Shown here: one piece after another, positions 24,687 to 31,521 of the stretch | Numbering within the stretch: the first letter of the stretch is position 1 | Layout of the letters: each line of letters begins with the position of its first letter | DNA from: an uncultured Spirochaetaceae bacterium | Lineage (GTDB): Bacteria > Spirochaetota > Spirochaetia > Sphaerochaetales > Sphaerochaetaceae | Length of the DNA: 64,000 bases | Direction: 5' to 3' | Assembly (NCBI GenBank): GCA_944389975.1 | Contig: CALXOH010000044.1 | Location: forward strand, 1-64,000 | Translations under genes and position numbers: made by a program | Notes under the pieces: generated by a model | What the model saw: the letters and a program-made list of their open reading frames with translations, nothing else | Told to the model about the DNA's origin: nothing | Databases searched by the model: none

Positions 24687-26447
24687 ATGAGAATGTCACA
24701 TATGTTCCTAAGGACGCTTAGGGAAGCCCCGAGCGGTGCCGACAGCAAGGGGTACGAGTACCTCGTGAGATCGGGTTTCATAAGCCAGCTTGGCGCAGGA
24801 ATATTCTCGCTATTGCCTTTTGGCACGAGAAGCACGGAGAAGATCAAGAAAATACTTCGCGAAGAGATGGATCGAATCGGAGGGGAAGAGATCGAAATGC
24901 CGGTGGTCAACCCCGCTGATATCTGGAAGGAGACCGGAAGATACTATTCGATCGACAAGGAGATGGCCCGATTCAAAGACAGGATGAACAGGGACATGGT
25001 GCTTGCAATGACAAACGAAGAGACTGTGACTGCGCTTGCAAGGACAGTCATCGACTCATACAAGAAACTGCCACTCCTCGTTTACCAGATCCAGACCAAG
25101 TTCCGAGACGATCCCCGTCCGAGGGCCGGACTGATAAGGGTAAGGGAGTTCACGATGAAGGACGGATACTCCTTCGACCGCTCCCAGGAAGGCTTGGACA
25201 AGATCTACAGGGACAACTACAAAGCCTATTTCAGGATCTTCTCCAGAACGGGCCTGCCCGTGATAGCGGTTGCATCCGATACGGGAATGATGGGAGGAAA
25301 GGTTGCGCACGAATACATGTACCTCTCCCCTATCGGAGAGGATACGATCATCATGTGCCCCGAGTGCGGGTACACTGCGAACAAGCAGGTTGCGACATTC
25401 AAGAAAGAGATCGTGAAGGGAGAGATGAAACCTCTTGAGAAGGTGAAGACTCCGGAAGCAAAGACGATCGACGAACTTTGCGCATTTCTCTCGGTGAAGC
25501 CATCTGAGACGTGCAAGGCAGTCTTCATGGTCGGAACGTTCATAGACGAAAAGACAGAAGAGGAGAGCGAGAAGCTTATAGCTGCATTTGTCCGCGGCGA
25601 CATGGACGTCGAGGAAGCAAAACTTTCGCATGCAGTGAAGGCAAGCGAGCTTAGGCCTGCTCACGAAGAGGAGATAAGGGCGTGCGGCATGACTCCGGGC
25701 TTTGCTTCGGCAATCGGAGCCAAGGGTGACTTCATCCTCGTAGTCGACGATGGGGTCGCGTCATCCACGAACCTCGTCGCAGGGGCAAACGAAGAGGGTT
25801 ACCACTATCTCAACACGAACTACGGCAGGGACTACGAAGGGGGAATCGTAGCAGACATCGCATCTGCAAAAGCAGGGTACAAATGCCCGGTATGCGGAAA
25901 GGAACTGGCATCGTCAAAGGGAGTCGAGGTCGGAAACATCTTCCAGCTCGGCACGAGATACAGCGCGGCAATGGGCGCAACGTTCCAAGATGAGGACGGG
26001 AAGGAAAAGCCACTGATCATGGGATGCTATGGAATCGGGGTCGGAAGGCTCCTTGCATGCCTTGCTGAGGAATACAATGACGAGAATGGCCTCAAGCTTC
26101 CTATAACGGTCGCACCTTACCAGGTACACCTCGTGTCATTGGTAAAAGACCAGCAGATCGCGGAAGATATATATCAGAAGCTTCTGGATAATGGAATTGA
26201 AGTGCTTTACGACGACAGGAAGGAATCCCCGGGAGTGAAGTTCGCAGATGCAGACCTCATCGGACTTCCGATCAGGATCACGATCGGCAACAGAAGCCTC
26301 AAGGAGGGAAAAGTCGAAGTGAAGCTCAGAAGCACGGGGGAGGTAACTTCATACAAGTTGGAGGATATCGCAGAGGAAGTGCTTCAGGAGATCGAAAGGG
26401 AAGTAAAGGAAATAAATGACAAAGTAGTCGAGAAAGAGCTCGTTTGA
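24687..26447 (+). CDS. proS: Prolyl-tRNA synthetase (bacterial type)
   Basis: A 586-aa class II synthetase with the bacterial architecture. It has an N-terminal core with TNEETVTALARTVIDSYKKLPL and RPRAGLIRVREFTMKDGYSFDR (motif 2), a middle INS editing domain (YbaK-like, around residues 230-390), and a C-terminal anticodon domain. Cys pairs CPECGYTANKQ and CPVCGKE flank the INS domain. ESPGVKFADADLIGLPIRITIG marks the anticodon-binding end. It is terminated by a strong hairpin. The start is the first ATG of MRMSHMFLRT. Confidence 0.96.
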   Translation: MRMSHMFLRTLREAPSGADSKGYEYLVRSGFISQLGAGIFSLLPFGTRSTEKIKKILREEMDRIGGEEIEMPVVNPADIWKETGRYYSIDKEMARFKDRMNRDMVLAMTNEETVTALARTVIDSYKKLPLLVYQIQTKFRDDPRPRAGLIRVREFTMKDGYSFDRSQEGLDKIYRDNYKAYFRIFSRTGLPVIAVASDTGMMGGKVAHEYMYLSPIGEDTIIMCPECGYTANKQVATFKKEIVKGEMKPLEKVKTPEAKTIDELCAFLSVKPSETCKAVFMVGTFIDEKTEEESEKLIAAFVRGDMDVEEAKLSHAVKASELRPAHEEEIRACGMTPGFASAIGAKGDFILVVDDGVASSTNLVAGANEEGYHYLNTNYGRDYEGGIVADIASAKAGYKCPVCGKELASSKGVEVGNIFQLGTRYSAAMGATFQDEDGKEKPLIMGCYGIGVGRLLACLAEEYNDENGLKLPITVAPYQVHLVSLVKDQQIAEDIYQKLLDNGIEVLYDDRKESPGVKFADADLIGLPIRITIGNRSLKEGKVEVKLRSTGEVTSYKLEDIAEEVLQEIEREVKEINDKVVEKELV

Positions 26448-26462
26448 GCCCTTGGACGCTGC

Positions 26463-26490
26463 TCCTCCACCTCGGGTGGAGGATTTTTTT
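26463..26490 (+). terminator. Intrinsic terminator of proS
   Basis: TCCTCCAC (26463-26470), loop CTCGG, GTGGAGGA (26476-26483), then seven T residues (26484-26490). Confidence 0.95.
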
Positions 26491-26576
26491 GCGTTTTACC
26501 GGCAACTGATCTTGTATCAATCCTTTATTGGCATTTTTGCATATCAATTATTCCAGTTCAGATCGACTACAGATGA

Positions 26577-26582
26577 TATCAT
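26577..26582 (+). promoter_or_regulatory. Extended -10 promoter of the GltD-like gene, leaderless arrangement
   Basis: GATGATATCAT gives a TGA extension and TATCAT (26577-26582), six bases before the ATG at 26589. No Shine-Dalgarno is present. Confidence 0.5.
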
Positions 26583-26588
26583 TTTGCT

Positions 26589-27824
26589 ATGACGTTACAT
26601 GTACTGGCAGAAGCCGAAAGATGCTATTTATGCAAGAAACCGATGTGTGTTACAGGTTGTCCGATATCGACGAACATCCCACAGATGATCAGCTACGTCA
26701 GGGAAGGCAGGATGCATGAAGCGGGGAAGATGCTTTTTGAGAACAATCCCCTCTCTGCTGTATGTTCCCTGATATGCGACCACGGAAAGCAGTGCGAAGG
26801 ACATTGCATACAGGGAAAGAAAGGAAATCCGATACACATCTCCTCAATAGAGAACTACATATCCGAGACATACCTTGAACAGATCGAGATCGAAAGGGAG
26901 AAACCGAACGGGTATATGGTTGCAGTCATCGGGGCTGGACCTGCGGGAATGACGATCGCCCTTGAACTGGCGAAGAAAGGGTACAACGTCACGATATTCG
27001 ACGCGAAAGACAAGATCGGAGGGATAATGCGCTATGCAATCCCCGACTTCAGACTTCCCAAATCGCTTTTGGACAAATACGAAGTCATCTTGAAGAAAGC
27101 AGGGGTGAAGGTAAGGCCGAACACGACTATAGGCGGGGCTCTGGAGATAAAAGACCTCCTACGTGACGGCTACCAGGCGATATTCATCGGAACGGGAGTC
27201 TGGAGGCCCAAGAAACTCAGCATACCCGGGGAAAGCCTCGGGAACGTGCATTTCGCAATCGACTACCTCAAGAATCCCGAAAGCTATGACGTGGGGAACA
27301 CGGTCGCCATAATCGGCATGGGCAACACAGCAATCGACGTTGCCCGCACCCTCTTGAGAAAGGGAACGAGAAACGTTACTCTTTTTGCCCGAGGTCTGAA
27401 AGCAAGCGCAAACGAAGACGAACTGGAATACGCGAAACTCGACGGGGCGGAACTCGTATTCGGAATGCATCCGGAGATCATAACCGAGGAAGGCCCGGTG
27501 ATGGTCGAGAACACGTTCGACGAAGAGGGACACATAACAGGCGGGAAGGAGGAGCGAAGGCTCTTCAAAGCCGACAGCACTATAATCGCGATCTCCCAAG
27601 GGCCGAAATCGAAACTTGTCGATACGACCGATGGATTGAAAGCTGCCTCAAACGGCCTTTTGATAACGGACAACGAAGGTGAGACGACGCTTGAAGGCGT
27701 GTTCGCTGCAGGCGATGTCGTACTTGGGGCAAAGACTGTAGTTGATGCCGTCAGTTATGCAAAAAAGGCTGCGGAGAACATGGATAGGTACATCAGGGAG
27801 AAGAATGAACGACAAAAACCTTGA
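26589..27824 (+). CDS. GltD-like NAD(P)-dependent FeS flavoprotein
   Basis: A 411-aa protein related to the glutamate synthase small subunit, SudA and NfnB. The N-terminal Cys motif (CYLCKKPMCVTGCPISTNIP then CSLICDHGKQCEGHC) is the DPYD/Fer4_20 iron-sulfur domain. The FAD site is VAVIGAGPAGMTIALELAKKGYNVTIFDAKDKIGG and the NAD(P) site is VAIIGMGNTAIDVARTL. GVFAAGDVVLGAKTVVDAV closes the FAD pocket. No large glutamate-synthase subunit lies nearby, so the redox partner is unknown. An in-frame start for the next gene overlaps its 3' end by 20 bp. Confidence 0.85.
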   Translation: MTLHVLAEAERCYLCKKPMCVTGCPISTNIPQMISYVREGRMHEAGKMLFENNPLSAVCSLICDHGKQCEGHCIQGKKGNPIHISSIENYISETYLEQIEIEREKPNGYMVAVIGAGPAGMTIALELAKKGYNVTIFDAKDKIGGIMRYAIPDFRLPKSLLDKYEVILKKAGVKVRPNTTIGGALEIKDLLRDGYQAIFIGTGVWRPKKLSIPGESLGNVHFAIDYLKNPESYDVGNTVAIIGMGNTAIDVARTLLRKGTRNVTLFARGLKASANEDELEYAKLDGAELVFGMHPEIITEEGPVMVENTFDEEGHITGGKEERRLFKADSTIIAISQGPKSKLVDTTDGLKAASNGLLITDNEGETTLEGVFAAGDVVLGAKTVVDAVSYAKKAAENMDRYIREKNERQKP

Positions 27825-28167
27825 AAACAAAATAAAGGAAGAGATGGAGAGACAGGTCGACGAGACTGGCTCTGTCTCCCCCGTCTCCCTTCTGATCGCA
27901 TTGAAATACCTCGATGCCATGAAAGTCGAGGAGTGGAAAGAAGGGAAGATTCCAAACCTCGAACGGGGAATAACGCTCGGACGGGAAAAGGTTCTAAGGC
28001 TTCTATCCGTAATGAGCCAGCATGCGAAGAAGATGGGCTACAAGAGGAAAGTCGAAAGCTATGTGGGCAAGGACGGGAAGGCGCTTAACTTCTCAGTTAC
28101 AGCAAATCCCGTGATAGAAGAGCACTACTCCACTTTGTATTTCGACAAGTTCTGGGGCAAAAGGTGA
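27805..28167 (+). CDS. Conserved hypothetical protein
   Basis: A 120-aa cytosolic protein with an acidic N-terminal helix, a middle segment LLIALKYLDAMKVEEWKEGKIPNLERGI, and a C-terminal basic part. The ATG at 27805 is preceded by AGGGAGAAG and overlaps the GltD-like gene by 20 bp, so it should be translated from the same mRNA. Proteins of similar size next to redox genes are common in anaerobes, but no domain is recognised. Confidence 0.65.
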   Translation: MNDKNLENKIKEEMERQVDETGSVSPVSLLIALKYLDAMKVEEWKEGKIPNLERGITLGREKVLRLLSVMSQHAKKMGYKRKVESYVGKDGKALNFSVTANPVIEEHYSTLYFDKFWGKR

Positions 28168-28173
28168 AAAAAA

Positions 28174-28197
28174 GTCCCTCCGGGAAGGAGGGCTTTT
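28174..28197 (+). terminator. Intrinsic terminator of the GltD-like operon
   Basis: CCCTCC (28176-28181), loop GGGAA, GGAGGG (28187-28192), then CTTTT. It may also act from the convergent ankyrin side. Confidence 0.8.
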
Positions 28198-28214
28198 CTC
28201 CATACGTAAAAGGC

Positions 28215-28727
28215 TCAGCAAGCGCCGTGTTCCTTGAGAAGATTGATTACGTATGTCTTCTTCTGTACGCGCGCATAATCAAGGACGGAATGGCCTTGGT
28301 AATCGCATGCATTCACATCTGCACCGCTCTTGATAAGCTGGGTGGTCACTTTTGTCTCAGGATTTCCATTGACAGCCATGATAAGTGCAGTCTCTCCGAG
28401 GTAGTTCCTTGCATCGATGTTCGCACCAGCTGAAAGCAATGCTTCGATCACCTTCGGGTTCTTGCTTGAGTTTGCAGCAAGGTGAAGTGCGTTTGAACGA
28501 TACTTCGGTTCAGCCTCATGGATGTCTGCACCAGCCTGGATGAGTGCATTGAGTACTGCAACAGAGTGGTTGTACTGTGCTGCGAGCATCACGGGTGTGA
28601 GACCCCATTCGTTATGTGCGTTGACATCAGCACCCTTCTCGATAAGATCCTTGATGTCACGAGCCTTCGTGGCGCTTACAGCAGCCTGAAGAAGCTTCTT
28701 GTTGAGTGTTTCAGTATTCTTGGACAT
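28215..28727 (-). CDS. Ankyrin-repeat protein
   Basis: A 170-aa protein with about four ankyrin repeats, visible as WGLTPVMLAAQYNHSVAVLNALIQAGADIHEA, SNALHLAANSSKNPKVIEALLSAGANIDARN, LGETALIMAVNGNPETKVTTQLIKSGADVNACD and QGHSVLDYARVQKKTYVINLL. Each repeat carries the A-D-V/I-N-A motif. No signal peptide is present, so it is cytosolic unless exported by a nonclassical route. It binds another protein, but the partner is unknown. A GGAGGAA ribosome binding site is 6 nt from the ATG. Such proteins are also seen in host-associated spirochaetes, but this alone says nothing about lifestyle. Confidence 0.9.
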   Translation of the reverse strand: MSKNTETLNKKLLQAAVSATKARDIKDLIEKGADVNAHNEWGLTPVMLAAQYNHSVAVLNALIQAGADIHEAEPKYRSNALHLAANSSKNPKVIEALLSAGANIDARNYLGETALIMAVNGNPETKVTTQLIKSGADVNACDYQGHSVLDYARVQKKTYVINLLKEHGAC

Positions 28728-28753
28728 TTGGAAATTCCTCCTCTCCTAGGGTC

Positions 28754-28782
28754 AATGTATTAACTATTGGAGAAAATGTAAA
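28754..28782 (-). promoter_or_regulatory. Promoter of the ankyrin gene
   Basis: On the minus strand TTTACA (28782-28777), 17-bp spacer and TACATT (28759-28754). The ankyrin ATG lies 27 bases downstream, after GGAGGAA. Confidence 0.5.
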
Positions 28783-28904
28783 TATTGAAACAAGACAAAT
28801 GCGATTTTTCTCTTTGATATTTCTTTATTTCCAAGCTAGTTAGGGTATGCGTTCTTAAAAAGAATTTGCATTTTTCCAAATTTTCAAACCTTTCTTCGTT
28901 CGGA

Positions 28905-28938
28905 TTTTGATCAAAACCTTCATTGTCCGTGGTTTTGA
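28905..28938. repeat. Nested palindromes in the ankyrin-pullulanase intergenic region
   Basis: TTTTGATCAAAA (28905-28916) is a perfect 12-bp palindrome. Its right half (TCAAAACC, 28911-28918) also pairs with GGTTTTGA (28931-28938) across a 12-nt spacer. The arrangement suggests repeated half-sites of a regulator upstream of the pullulanase promoter. In the rest of this 308-bp gap (28728-29035) only the two promoters are seen. Confidence 0.45.
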
Positions 28939-28945
28939 ATAGTTA

Positions 28946-28975
28946 TTGCCAAAAACGATTGATGGATATTAGAAT
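28946..28975 (+). promoter_or_regulatory. Sigma-70 promoter of the pullulanase gene
   Basis: TTGCCA (28946-28951), 18-bp spacer, TAGAAT (28970-28975). Predicted leader of about 54 nt with GGGAG before the ATG at 29036. Confidence 0.5.
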
Positions 28976-29035
28976 CTATTAGATGTCAAAAGGCGGGAGA
29001 GAAACAGGTCAGGAGACTGACTGGGAGTAGTTTGG

Positions 29036-30943
29036 ATGGGTTATGATTTCAGAAAGTTTCCATACTATGCGGGGCAATTGGGCGTAAAGCTCGACGGAAA
29101 CACTACTCGATTCTATCTCTGGGCACCCAGCGCAGAACGCGTTATCCTCCGTCTCTTCTCGGAAGGGCTTTGGACCGATCCGGTCGAAGAGAGAAACATG
29201 GAGAAGCACCAGGACGGGCACTTCGAAGCTTTTTTCGACGAAAACCTCGACGGAACGTACTATGACTACATGATATATACATCCGGTACGACGTACAGGG
29301 CGGGAGATCCGTACGCGGTCGCATCGGGGGCAAACGGCGAAAGATCGATGGTGGTCGACTTGAAACGCACCGATCCAGAGGGATGGGAAGATGACAAGGC
29401 TCCCGAAAAGAGCGTAGAGAACATCATATACGAGATACACGTGAAGGATTTCACATACCAGGAGTTCTCCGGGATAAGCGAGGAAAAGCGGGGCAAATAC
29501 CTCGGGCTGGCAGAAAGCGGTACGAAGCTGAGCACCGACAAGAACTTCAAGACGGGATTGGACTACCTTGCCGACCTGGGGATCACGCACGTGCAATTGA
29601 TGCCGATCTACGACTACGGCTCTGTTGACGAACTTGGCGATGACGGAGCGTTCAACTGGGGTTACGACCCGGTCAACTACAACGTACCGGAGGGATCGTA
29701 CTCATCAGATCCGACGCACGGGGAAGTCAGAATAAGGGAACTGAAAGAGATGATCATGGCCCTACACAGGAAGGGACTTAGGGTCATCATGGACGTAGTC
29801 TACAACCACACATACCACCTTGACTCGAATCTTTTCAAAACAGAGCCTTGGTATTTCTACCGACAGAATCCGGATGGAAGCGCATCCAACGGATCGGGAT
29901 GCGGCAACGACATCGCATCAGAGCGTCCGATGGTGCATCGATACATAGTCGACTCGGTCTTACATTGGGCGAAGGAATACCACATCGATGGATTCAGATT
30001 CGATCTGATGGGGCTTCTGGACACCGATTTGATGAGCACGATAAGAGCAAAGCTCGACGACATATACGGCAAGGGAGAGAAACTGGTATATGGAGAGCCA
30101 TGGGGCGCAGGCTCCACTCCGTTCCAAGAAGGCTCATACCCTGCGGACAAAGGGGCGCTTAAATACATAAGCCCTGGGATCGGGGCATTCTGCGATGCCA
30201 CCAGGGATATGATCAAGGGCAGTTCGTTCGAATTCCACGCAAAGGGATTCGTCAGCGGAGGGAACGTCGAACCGCACCTTTGGAGGAATGCAGTATCCGG
30301 ATGGTCGATCGGGGATTGGAGATTCTCAACAAAAGCACCAAGCCAGACGATATGCTATGTATCGAGTCACGATGACTGGACCCTTTGGGACAAACTCGTG
30401 GGCGCACTTAGTGAGAATGAGAGCTTTTTGAAGCTCGATCCAGACATCATAAGGGCAAACAAGGCTGCTGCGGCATTGTACTTCACCATGATGGGCAACA
30501 TCTTCATGCTCTCCGGAGAGGAGGCTGCAAGAACGAAACTTGGGGTTAAGAACTCATACAACTCCCCTCTTTTCATAAACAAATTCGATTGGCAGCGTAC
30601 AAAGGATTTCAAAGTGCTTGTCGATTACTACAAAGGATTGATGCGCATGAGAAAGAAAATGCCCTGCCTCCTCGATAAAAGCGAGAAGGCAAAGGACAGG
30701 ATCCTCGAGTCCACGATAATATCGAACAAGACCGTCACGATAACCTTGGACAACAAGGAACACGAGCGCTTCAAGACGATCAAGTTGATATACACAGGGG
30801 AAGCGGGGTATTTCAGCCTCCCGATAGACGGCAAGTGGTACGTGCTGATGGATGGCGAGAACGCTGACATGAGTGACAACCCGATCCAAGTCGAGAACGT
30901 GATATATTCCCACGGACGGGAAGTGATAATGCTCGGCAGATGA
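29036..30943 (+). CDS. pulA: Type I pullulanase (GH13 with CBM48)
   Basis: Cleaves alpha-1,6 branch points of pullulan, starch or glycogen. The 635-aa protein has a CBM48-like N-terminal domain (about residues 15-110) and a GH13 barrel. The pullulanase motif FNWGYDPVNYNVPEGSY is present. Catalytic motifs: DVVYNHTYH (Asp253), GFRFDLMG (nucleophile Asp323), VYGEPW (acid/base Glu354) and SSHDDWTLWD (Asp446). No signal peptide is seen, so it acts in the cytosol, probably in glycogen or imported maltodextrin breakdown. It is monocistronic with respect to the small RNA region that follows. Related GlgX-type debranching enzymes are an alternative. Confidence 0.9.
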   Translation: MGYDFRKFPYYAGQLGVKLDGNTTRFYLWAPSAERVILRLFSEGLWTDPVEERNMEKHQDGHFEAFFDENLDGTYYDYMIYTSGTTYRAGDPYAVASGANGERSMVVDLKRTDPEGWEDDKAPEKSVENIIYEIHVKDFTYQEFSGISEEKRGKYLGLAESGTKLSTDKNFKTGLDYLADLGITHVQLMPIYDYGSVDELGDDGAFNWGYDPVNYNVPEGSYSSDPTHGEVRIRELKEMIMALHRKGLRVIMDVVYNHTYHLDSNLFKTEPWYFYRQNPDGSASNGSGCGNDIASERPMVHRYIVDSVLHWAKEYHIDGFRFDLMGLLDTDLMSTIRAKLDDIYGKGEKLVYGEPWGAGSTPFQEGSYPADKGALKYISPGIGAFCDATRDMIKGSSFEFHAKGFVSGGNVEPHLWRNAVSGWSIGDWRFSTKAPSQTICYVSSHDDWTLWDKLVGALSENESFLKLDPDIIRANKAAAALYFTMMGNIFMLSGEEAARTKLGVKNSYNSPLFINKFDWQRTKDFKVLVDYYKGLMRMRKKMPCLLDKSEKAKDRILESTIISNKTVTITLDNKEHERFKTIKLIYTGEAGYFSLPIDGKWYVLMDGENADMSDNPIQVENVIYSHGREVIMLGR

Positions 30944-30968
30944 CTATTCGTGGTGACATGTTTTCGCA

Positions 30969-30985
30969 GTGTGAATATATTGCAC
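30969..30985 (+). promoter_or_regulatory. Candidate upstream activator site for the first sigma-54 promoter
   Basis: GTGTGA-N5-TTGCAC (30969-30985), centred about 82 nt upstream of the predicted start of the first small RNA. A closely related GTGTGA-N3-TTGCAC lies at 31267-31281 before the second promoter. Upstream positions are typical of enhancer-binding protein sites. Confidence 0.45.
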
Positions 30986-31032
30986 ATCAAAACTGACATG
31001 AAAAACATGAAATATGGTTGTTTTTTTGAAGT

Positions 31033-31048
31033 TGGCACGACTCTTGCG
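31033..31048 (+). promoter_or_regulatory. Sigma-54 promoter 1
   Basis: TGGCACG (31033-31039), four bases, TTGC (31044-31047). The GG and GC dinucleotides are 11 bp apart centre to centre as required at -24/-12. Only the last base differs from the TGGCACG-N4-TTGCW consensus. The predicted start is near 31059. Confidence 0.8.
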
Positions 31049-31058
31049 CATTAACAAA

Positions 31059-31131
31059 TGACAGAGCAAAACAGTTTTTTCAACCTCCTTTTTTAGCTTA
31101 GGCGTCGGCATCAGATCCGGCGCCTTTTCTA
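31059..31131 (+). ncRNA. Small RNA 1 with an anti-Shine-Dalgarno segment
   Basis: A predicted transcript of about 73 nt between sigma-54 promoter 1 and an intrinsic terminator. No plausible open reading frame lies within it. It holds the block ACAGAGCAAAACAG, a T6 run, then CAACCTCCTT (31081-31090), which is near-identical to the 16S rRNA 3' end core ACCTCCTTT. The terminator is GGCGTCGG (31101-31108), an 8-nt loop and CCGGCGCC (31117-31124), then TTTT. It could base-pair with ribosome binding sites of many mRNAs. No such RNA is recognised by name. Confidence 0.65.
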
Positions 31132-31135
31132 TTTT
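31101..31135 (+). terminator. Terminator of small RNA 1
   Basis: An 8-bp stem (one U-G wobble, extendable by A-T to nine) with loop CATCAGAT, then TTTTCTATTTT. Confidence 0.85.
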
Positions 31136-31164
31136 CTGGGGCAAAACAGAAAGGGAAACGGATT

Positions 31165-31184
31165 ACGCATTCGTATTCCTGCGT
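31165..31184. promoter_or_regulatory. Dyad ACGCA-N10-TGCGT
   Basis: ACGCA (31165-31169) and TGCGT (31180-31184), flanked by GAT and ATC. It lies between the two small RNA units, about 125-145 nt upstream of the second start. It may be an activator site, but it is of unknown specificity. Confidence 0.3.
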
Positions 31185-31204
31185 TGATCAGGCATACAGA
31201 AATA

Positions 31205-31239
31205 GTGCAGAAAATATACAAAGTGAAAAAATTTCACAC
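31205..31239 (+). promoter_or_regulatory. Candidate activator sites for the second sigma-54 promoter
   Basis: The segment holds GTGCAG (31205-31210), a perfect dyad GTGAAA-N3-TTTCAC (31223-31237) and TCACAC (31234-31239). The half-sites resemble those at 30969-30985. The centre is about 87 nt upstream of the predicted second start. Confidence 0.4.
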
Positions 31240-31282
31240 CTCAATAGCGCCCCAAACCCTTGATTTGTGTGATTTTTGCACT

Positions 31283-31298
31283 TGGCACGCGTATTGCA
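31283..31298 (+). promoter_or_regulatory. Sigma-54 promoter 2
   Basis: TGGCACG (31283-31289), four bases, TTGCA (31294-31298): a full match to the -24/-12 consensus. Predicted start near 31309. Confidence 0.85.
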
Positions 31299-31308
31299 TG
31301 TTACAGGT

Positions 31309-31414
31309 ACAGAGCAACAGTTTTTTCATACCTCCTTTGAAATGTGTGAAAAAAATTGAACACAGCATCGTCGGACCTCTCTCCCACCCCTTTTCAATCC
31401 GACGATGCATTTTT
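31309..31414 (+). ncRNA. Small RNA 2 with anti-Shine-Dalgarno loop and C-rich terminator loop
   Basis: A transcript of about 106 nt. It shares with small RNA 1 the block ACAGAGC-AACAG-T6-CA followed by ACCTCCTTT. A short stem TTTCA/TGAAA (about 31323-31342) places TACCTCCTT in its loop. The terminator stem GCATCGTCGGA (31365-31375) / TCCGACGATGC (31398-31408) is 11 bp and carries a 22-nt CU-rich loop (CCTCTCTCCCACCCC). Two exposed C-rich segments are a feature of small RNAs that bind ribosome binding sites. No coding frame of note is present. Confidence 0.65.
31365..31414 (+). terminator. Terminator of small RNA 2
   Basis: A perfect 11-bp stem (31365-31375 with 31398-31408), a 22-nt pyrimidine-rich loop, then ATTTTT. 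Confidence 0.9.
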
Positions 31415-31521
31415 ATTGCCTTTTGTTTTTCTGATAAATTCCGCTAAAACAATGTACCAGGGAGATTGCACACGAAAGAGGAAAGGAAATACACTTACCT
31501 CGTTTTCCCGGGGAATAATCT

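Noticed and set aside
28728-29035. Possible CRISPR or short repeat array
   Set aside because: Only one nested palindrome is present, with no regularly spaced repeats. No CRISPR array is seen anywhere in the window.
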